Assembly (NCBI GenBank): GCA_016927095.1
Contig: JAFGNI010000741.1
Coordinates: 1-16,766, forward strand
Source of the DNA: Anaerolineae bacterium
Lineage (GTDB): Bacteria > Chloroflexota > Anaerolineae > B4-G1 > SLSP01
Direction of reading: 5' to 3'
Length of the DNA: 16,766 bases
In this document: positions 14,679 to 16,766 of the stretch, piece by piece
How the letters are laid out: each line of letters starts with the position of its first letter
How positions within the stretch are numbered: the first letter of the stretch is position 1
The notes under the pieces: generated by a model
What the model was told of the DNA's origin: nothing
The model's database searches: none
What the model saw: only the letters and a program-made list of their open reading frames with translations
Made by a program: the position numbers and the translations under genes

Positions 14679-15506
14679 CTAGACGGTCTCGACCACACGA
14701 ACCGTCTGGATCGGGTAGGGCAGCTCAATCCCTTCGCTGTCAGCGGTCGCGTTAATCGCAACCACAACATCGGAATGTACCTGAAACACGTTGTTGCTCT
14801 CTATATCCACCCAGAACCGCGCTGCCAGGATGATGCCCGAATCTCCCAGTTCCTCTGCGTAGACGGTCGGCGCCGGCTCCGCCATGACACCGGGCACGCG
14901 CTTGATGGCTTCCGCGAAGGTTGCCATGGCTTTGTCGGTGTCTTGACCATAGCCCAACCCGATATAGACGGTGCGCCGGCGCTGTGCGATGGCAGTGTAG
15001 TTGACAATCGGATTCTCCAGAACGTCCGTGTTGGGCAGGATCACGCGCTCACCATCCCAGGTCCGCAGCATCGTGTCTCGTGTCGTGATCTCCTCCACCG
15101 ATCCGGAATAGCCCGCGATCTTCACTGCTTCTCCGATCTGGAAGGGCTGCCGCAGGAATATCAGGATGCCGGCAACGAAGTTGCGGGCGACGTCCTGGAG
15201 TGCAAAGCCAATGGTCAGACCTGCGATACCCAGGCCTGCGACGAAGCCGGTGATGTCGAAGTTGACCTGGTCCAGTGCCAGTATCAGACCGACTACAATG
15301 ATGGTCCACTTGACGAGCCTGCTCAGGAGCAGGACCGTATCATCATTTGAGATCTTCAGGCTGGCAGCCCGCTTGGCTGCCCGTGCGATTGGCCCAGCGA
15401 CCAGCAGCGTTGCTAGGAATACGATAATCGCGACGACCAGTCGCGGCAAAAAGACAATGAAGTCTGTCAACAACACCTGTAATGGCCCGACAAGATCGAT
15501 GTCCAA
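14679..15506 (-). CDS. MscS-type mechanosensitive channel
   Basis: A 275-residue small-conductance mechanosensitive channel of E. coli MscS size. Membrane spans are at about 13-40, 62-80 and 85-113. The last is the Gly/Ala-rich pore helix AGLGIAGLTIGFALQDVARN followed by the F-V-A-G-I-L-I-F stretch. The cytoplasmic beta domain begins QPFQIGEAVKI (120-130) and contains VILPNTDVLENPIVNYT (155-171), both diagnostic. The start is TTG at 15506, supported by GGAGG at 6-bp spacing and by an in-frame TGA 24 bp upstream; the next in-frame ATG would remove the membrane part. It should release solutes on hypo-osmotic shock. Confidence 0.93.
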   Translation of the reverse strand: MDIDLVGPLQVLLTDFIVFLPRLVVAIIVFLATLLVAGPIARAAKRAASLKISNDDTVLLLSRLVKWTIIVVGLILALDQVNFDITGFVAGLGIAGLTIGFALQDVARNFVAGILIFLRQPFQIGEAVKIAGYSGSVEEITTRDTMLRTWDGERVILPNTDVLENPIVNYTAIAQRRRTVYIGLGYGQDTDKAMATFAEAIKRVPGVMAEPAPTVYAEELGDSGIILAARFWVDIESNNVFQVHSDVVVAINATADSEGIELPYPIQTVRVVETV

Positions 15507-15823
15507 CGCTTTCCTCCACCAGCCTAGTCAACACACAGATCGGGGGTGAGGAAACCTCCTCACCCCCGAAGTTTGTAAGACCTTGCGGGCTGCCTAGAGC
15601 GGCTTACCTAGGTTTCCTCAAACACCCTCATATGTCATCATCTTCCATATAAAGCAGGCATCTTGCGCTACGCTCGGTCTCTCTCGGTGACGTGGGCAGG
15701 CCGTTATGCCGTGTGCGAGACGTGCTTCTGTGACAGTTGCGCAATCTCGGCAACTCTGGAGATAGCTGTAGGTCGTCCAGTTGATTCATTGTGCGCTAAG
15801 GTTTCCCAACACTATCGGTTCCG
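15507..15823. other. Intergenic stretch without a gene
   Basis: I find no credible coding sequence in these ~317 bp; the only open frame runs antisense into the response regulator. Apart from the stem-loop at 15541-15568 it holds an AT-rich stretch with a loose dyad CATATG...CATATA at ~15630-15657, which might include promoter elements for the MscS gene. No RNA gene is recognisable. Confidence 0.6.
15541..15568 (-). terminator. Perfect stem-loop upstream of mscS, candidate terminator
   Basis: A 12-bp perfect stem, CGGGGGTGAGGA (15541-15552) and TCCTCACCCCCG (15557-15568), with a 4-nt loop. On the minus strand it is followed by a mixed ATCTGTGTGTTG, so termination would be imperfect. It lies between the response regulator and the MscS gene and could end the former or act as a leader attenuator for the latter. 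Confidence 0.5.
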
Positions 15824-16216
15824 TCATTTGCGGCTTGTACCATCGCGCATGAGCGCGTCCAGCGCTGCCCTTCTGATGTCCTGAATCTCAATGGGCTTGT
15901 TCAGGCACACAGATACGTCTAAGCTTTTCTGGGCGCTAGCGAACCGGTGACACCCATAGGCCGTGATCCAGATGACCGTGGTCCTAGGGCTTACCGTCGC
16001 AAACGCTGCCGTCAGCGCCAGGCCGTCCGACCGTGGAAGGCGCAGATCCGTTATCAGCAAATCGTAGTACGTTTCTTTGGCTTTGTCAAGTGCCGTGCGA
16101 CCGTCACCCGCGGTCACGATCTGATAGTCATCTCCAAGTTTCCCAAGTGCGTCTCCGATAATGAAGCGAACGCGTTCGTTGTCGTCCACAACGAGGATGC
16201 GCTTCCGATGACCCAT
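15824..16216 (-). CDS. Receiver-only response regulator (CheY-like)
   Basis: A 130-residue single receiver domain with no output domain. Landmarks are RILVVDDNERVR (6-17) with acidic D11/D12, phosphoacceptor D57 in LLITDLRLPRSDG, T85 in IWITAYG and the conserved Lys107 in CLNKPIE. All key residues are intact, so phosphorylation is expected. I chose the ATG at 16216 because GGAGGA lies 9 bp before it; an upstream in-frame ATG at 16285 adds 23 residues (MGGFDLGGARRPEQL...) that do not belong to the fold. No histidine kinase is adjacent, so the partner is unknown. It lies on the minus strand, divergent from the partial gene at the window end. Confidence 0.9.
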   Translation of the reverse strand: MGHRKRILVVDDNERVRFIIGDALGKLGDDYQIVTAGDGRTALDKAKETYYDLLITDLRLPRSDGLALTAAFATVSPRTTVIWITAYGCHRFASAQKSLDVSVCLNKPIEIQDIRRAALDALMRDGTSRK

Positions 16217-16329
16217 AAACCAGGTTCCTCCAAATCCCATCAGTTGCTCGGGCCGGCGCGCGCCGCCAAGGTCAAACCCGCCCATGGGGTGGCTGACGCG
16301 TCCGGACTGCCTATATCATAGCACAGCTT

Positions 16330-16371
16330 CGGCGCCACAACCTTTGGTGCCGTTAGGCCTGAGGCAGGCCT
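16330..16371 (+). other. Two adjacent hairpins in the divergent gap before the last gene
   Basis: CGGCGCCA/TGGTGCCG (16330-16337/16345-16352, one G-U) is followed by AGGCCT/AGGCCT (16355-16360/16366-16371, 5-nt loop) and then a T/G-rich run. No plus-strand gene ends nearby, so this may be a leader or attenuator structure rather than a terminator. The rest of the 16217-16498 gap is G/T-rich with no gene. Confidence 0.35.
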
Positions 16372-16498
16372 TGGTTGGTTGGGTTTGAGCTGAGTTGGTG
16401 CGCATTGTGTTGTGAGCTGATGGTCTTGGGTGTATGCTTGCTGTCAGCCCTGGCGACCGGTCAGTGTGGCGAAGGGCCCCGTGAGATCGGCCAATGCG

Positions 16499-16766
16499 AT
16501 GAGAATAGACGAACTACCTGACACACTTCAAGACGAAGTGGCGCTCGATGTGCTGCTGGCACGTCCCTCCCCGGCACTGACCGCGATGATGTCGGATCTG
16601 GACGGCGATATCGCGATCCTTGGCATTGGTGGCAAGATGGGGGTGTCCCTCGGGGTGATGGCGCGGCGCGCGATCGATGAAGCCGGCGTTGCCAAGACGA
16701 TCTACGGCATTTCCCGTTTCTCTGATCCTGCAAGTCAGGACGCCTTGGCGTCCGCTGGGGTGCGGA
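16499..16766 (+). CDS. NAD-dependent epimerase/dehydratase-like protein, N-terminal part (3' end outside window)
   Basis: Open to the window edge, 89 codons visible. After a short lead MRIDELPDTLQDEVALDVLL and RPSPALTAMMSDLDGD comes the Rossmann strand-loop IAILGIGGKMGVSLGVMARR, with a G-x-G-G-K-M-G dinucleotide loop typical of a group of NAD-dependent epimerase/dehydratases (extended SDR), then a second strand IYGISRFSDP. The catalytic Tyr-x3-Lys would lie beyond the window. The start is uncertain: ATG 16499 is chosen, but in-frame GTG at 16481 has GAAGGG just upstream and could be the true start. Confidence 0.7.
   Translation, partial: MRIDELPDTLQDEVALDVLLARPSPALTAMMSDLDGDIAILGIGGKMGVSLGVMARRAIDEAGVAKTIYGISRFSDPASQDALASAGVR

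Noticed and set aside
16461..16733. Minus-strand open frame at the window end
   Set aside because: Antisense to the Rossmann-fold N-terminus on the plus strand, which has clear dinucleotide-binding residues.

Overview
The window is GC-rich bacterial chromosomal DNA with dense, mostly short-spaced genes and no phage, transposase, plasmid, CRISPR or tRNA/rRNA signal. The combination of a bacterial V/A-type ATPase, a SigA-type sigma factor with a very acidic N-terminus, a PurH activity split over two genes, and a sulfatase with two uncommon glycoside hydrolases suggests a Chloroflexota (Anaerolineae-like) genome. This is inference from gene content; no marker gene here fixes the lineage.

Layout, left to right. 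(1) 2-1503, + strand: the tail of a V/A-type ATPase operon (subunit B C-terminus, then subunit D) and a universal stress protein 15 bp behind it. (2) 1679-3628, +: two adjacent genes that together make one PurH, an IMP cyclohydrolase domain followed by an AICAR transformylase domain. (3) 3718-10354: a carbohydrate locus with a GHL6/GH42-like enzyme (+), convergent with a formylglycine-type sulfatase and a large GH38/GH57-superfamily enzyme (both -). None has a visible signal peptide. A strong terminator and a cluster of short repeats and hairpins lie at the convergent junction (5904-6305). (4) 10489-12743, +: an encapsulin nanocompartment operon. It has a promoter, a structured leader, a tandem ferritin-like cargo protein ending in a GSL-type targeting tail, the encapsulin shell protein, and a pterin-4a-carbinolamine dehydratase. 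A perfect 15-bp stem-loop ends it. (5) 12877-15506, -: a stress/transcription group with a primary-type sigma factor, a DksA/TraR zinc-finger protein and an MscS-type channel starting at TTG. (6) 15824-16216, -: an orphan receiver-only response regulator. (7) 16499-end, +: the N-terminus of a Rossmann-fold (NAD-dependent epimerase-like) protein, cut by the window edge.

The most notable system is the encapsulin operon. Cargo and shell are adjacent and the cargo carries an apparent loading peptide, so the expected product is an iron-handling protein compartment. Three things make it worth study: the double ferritin-like cargo whose second half has lost canonical metal ligands, a pterin enzyme co-transcribed with the shell, and a leader in which two hairpins with identical stems sit inside an outer 8-bp stem. 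The last may be either an RNA switch or a pair of operators.
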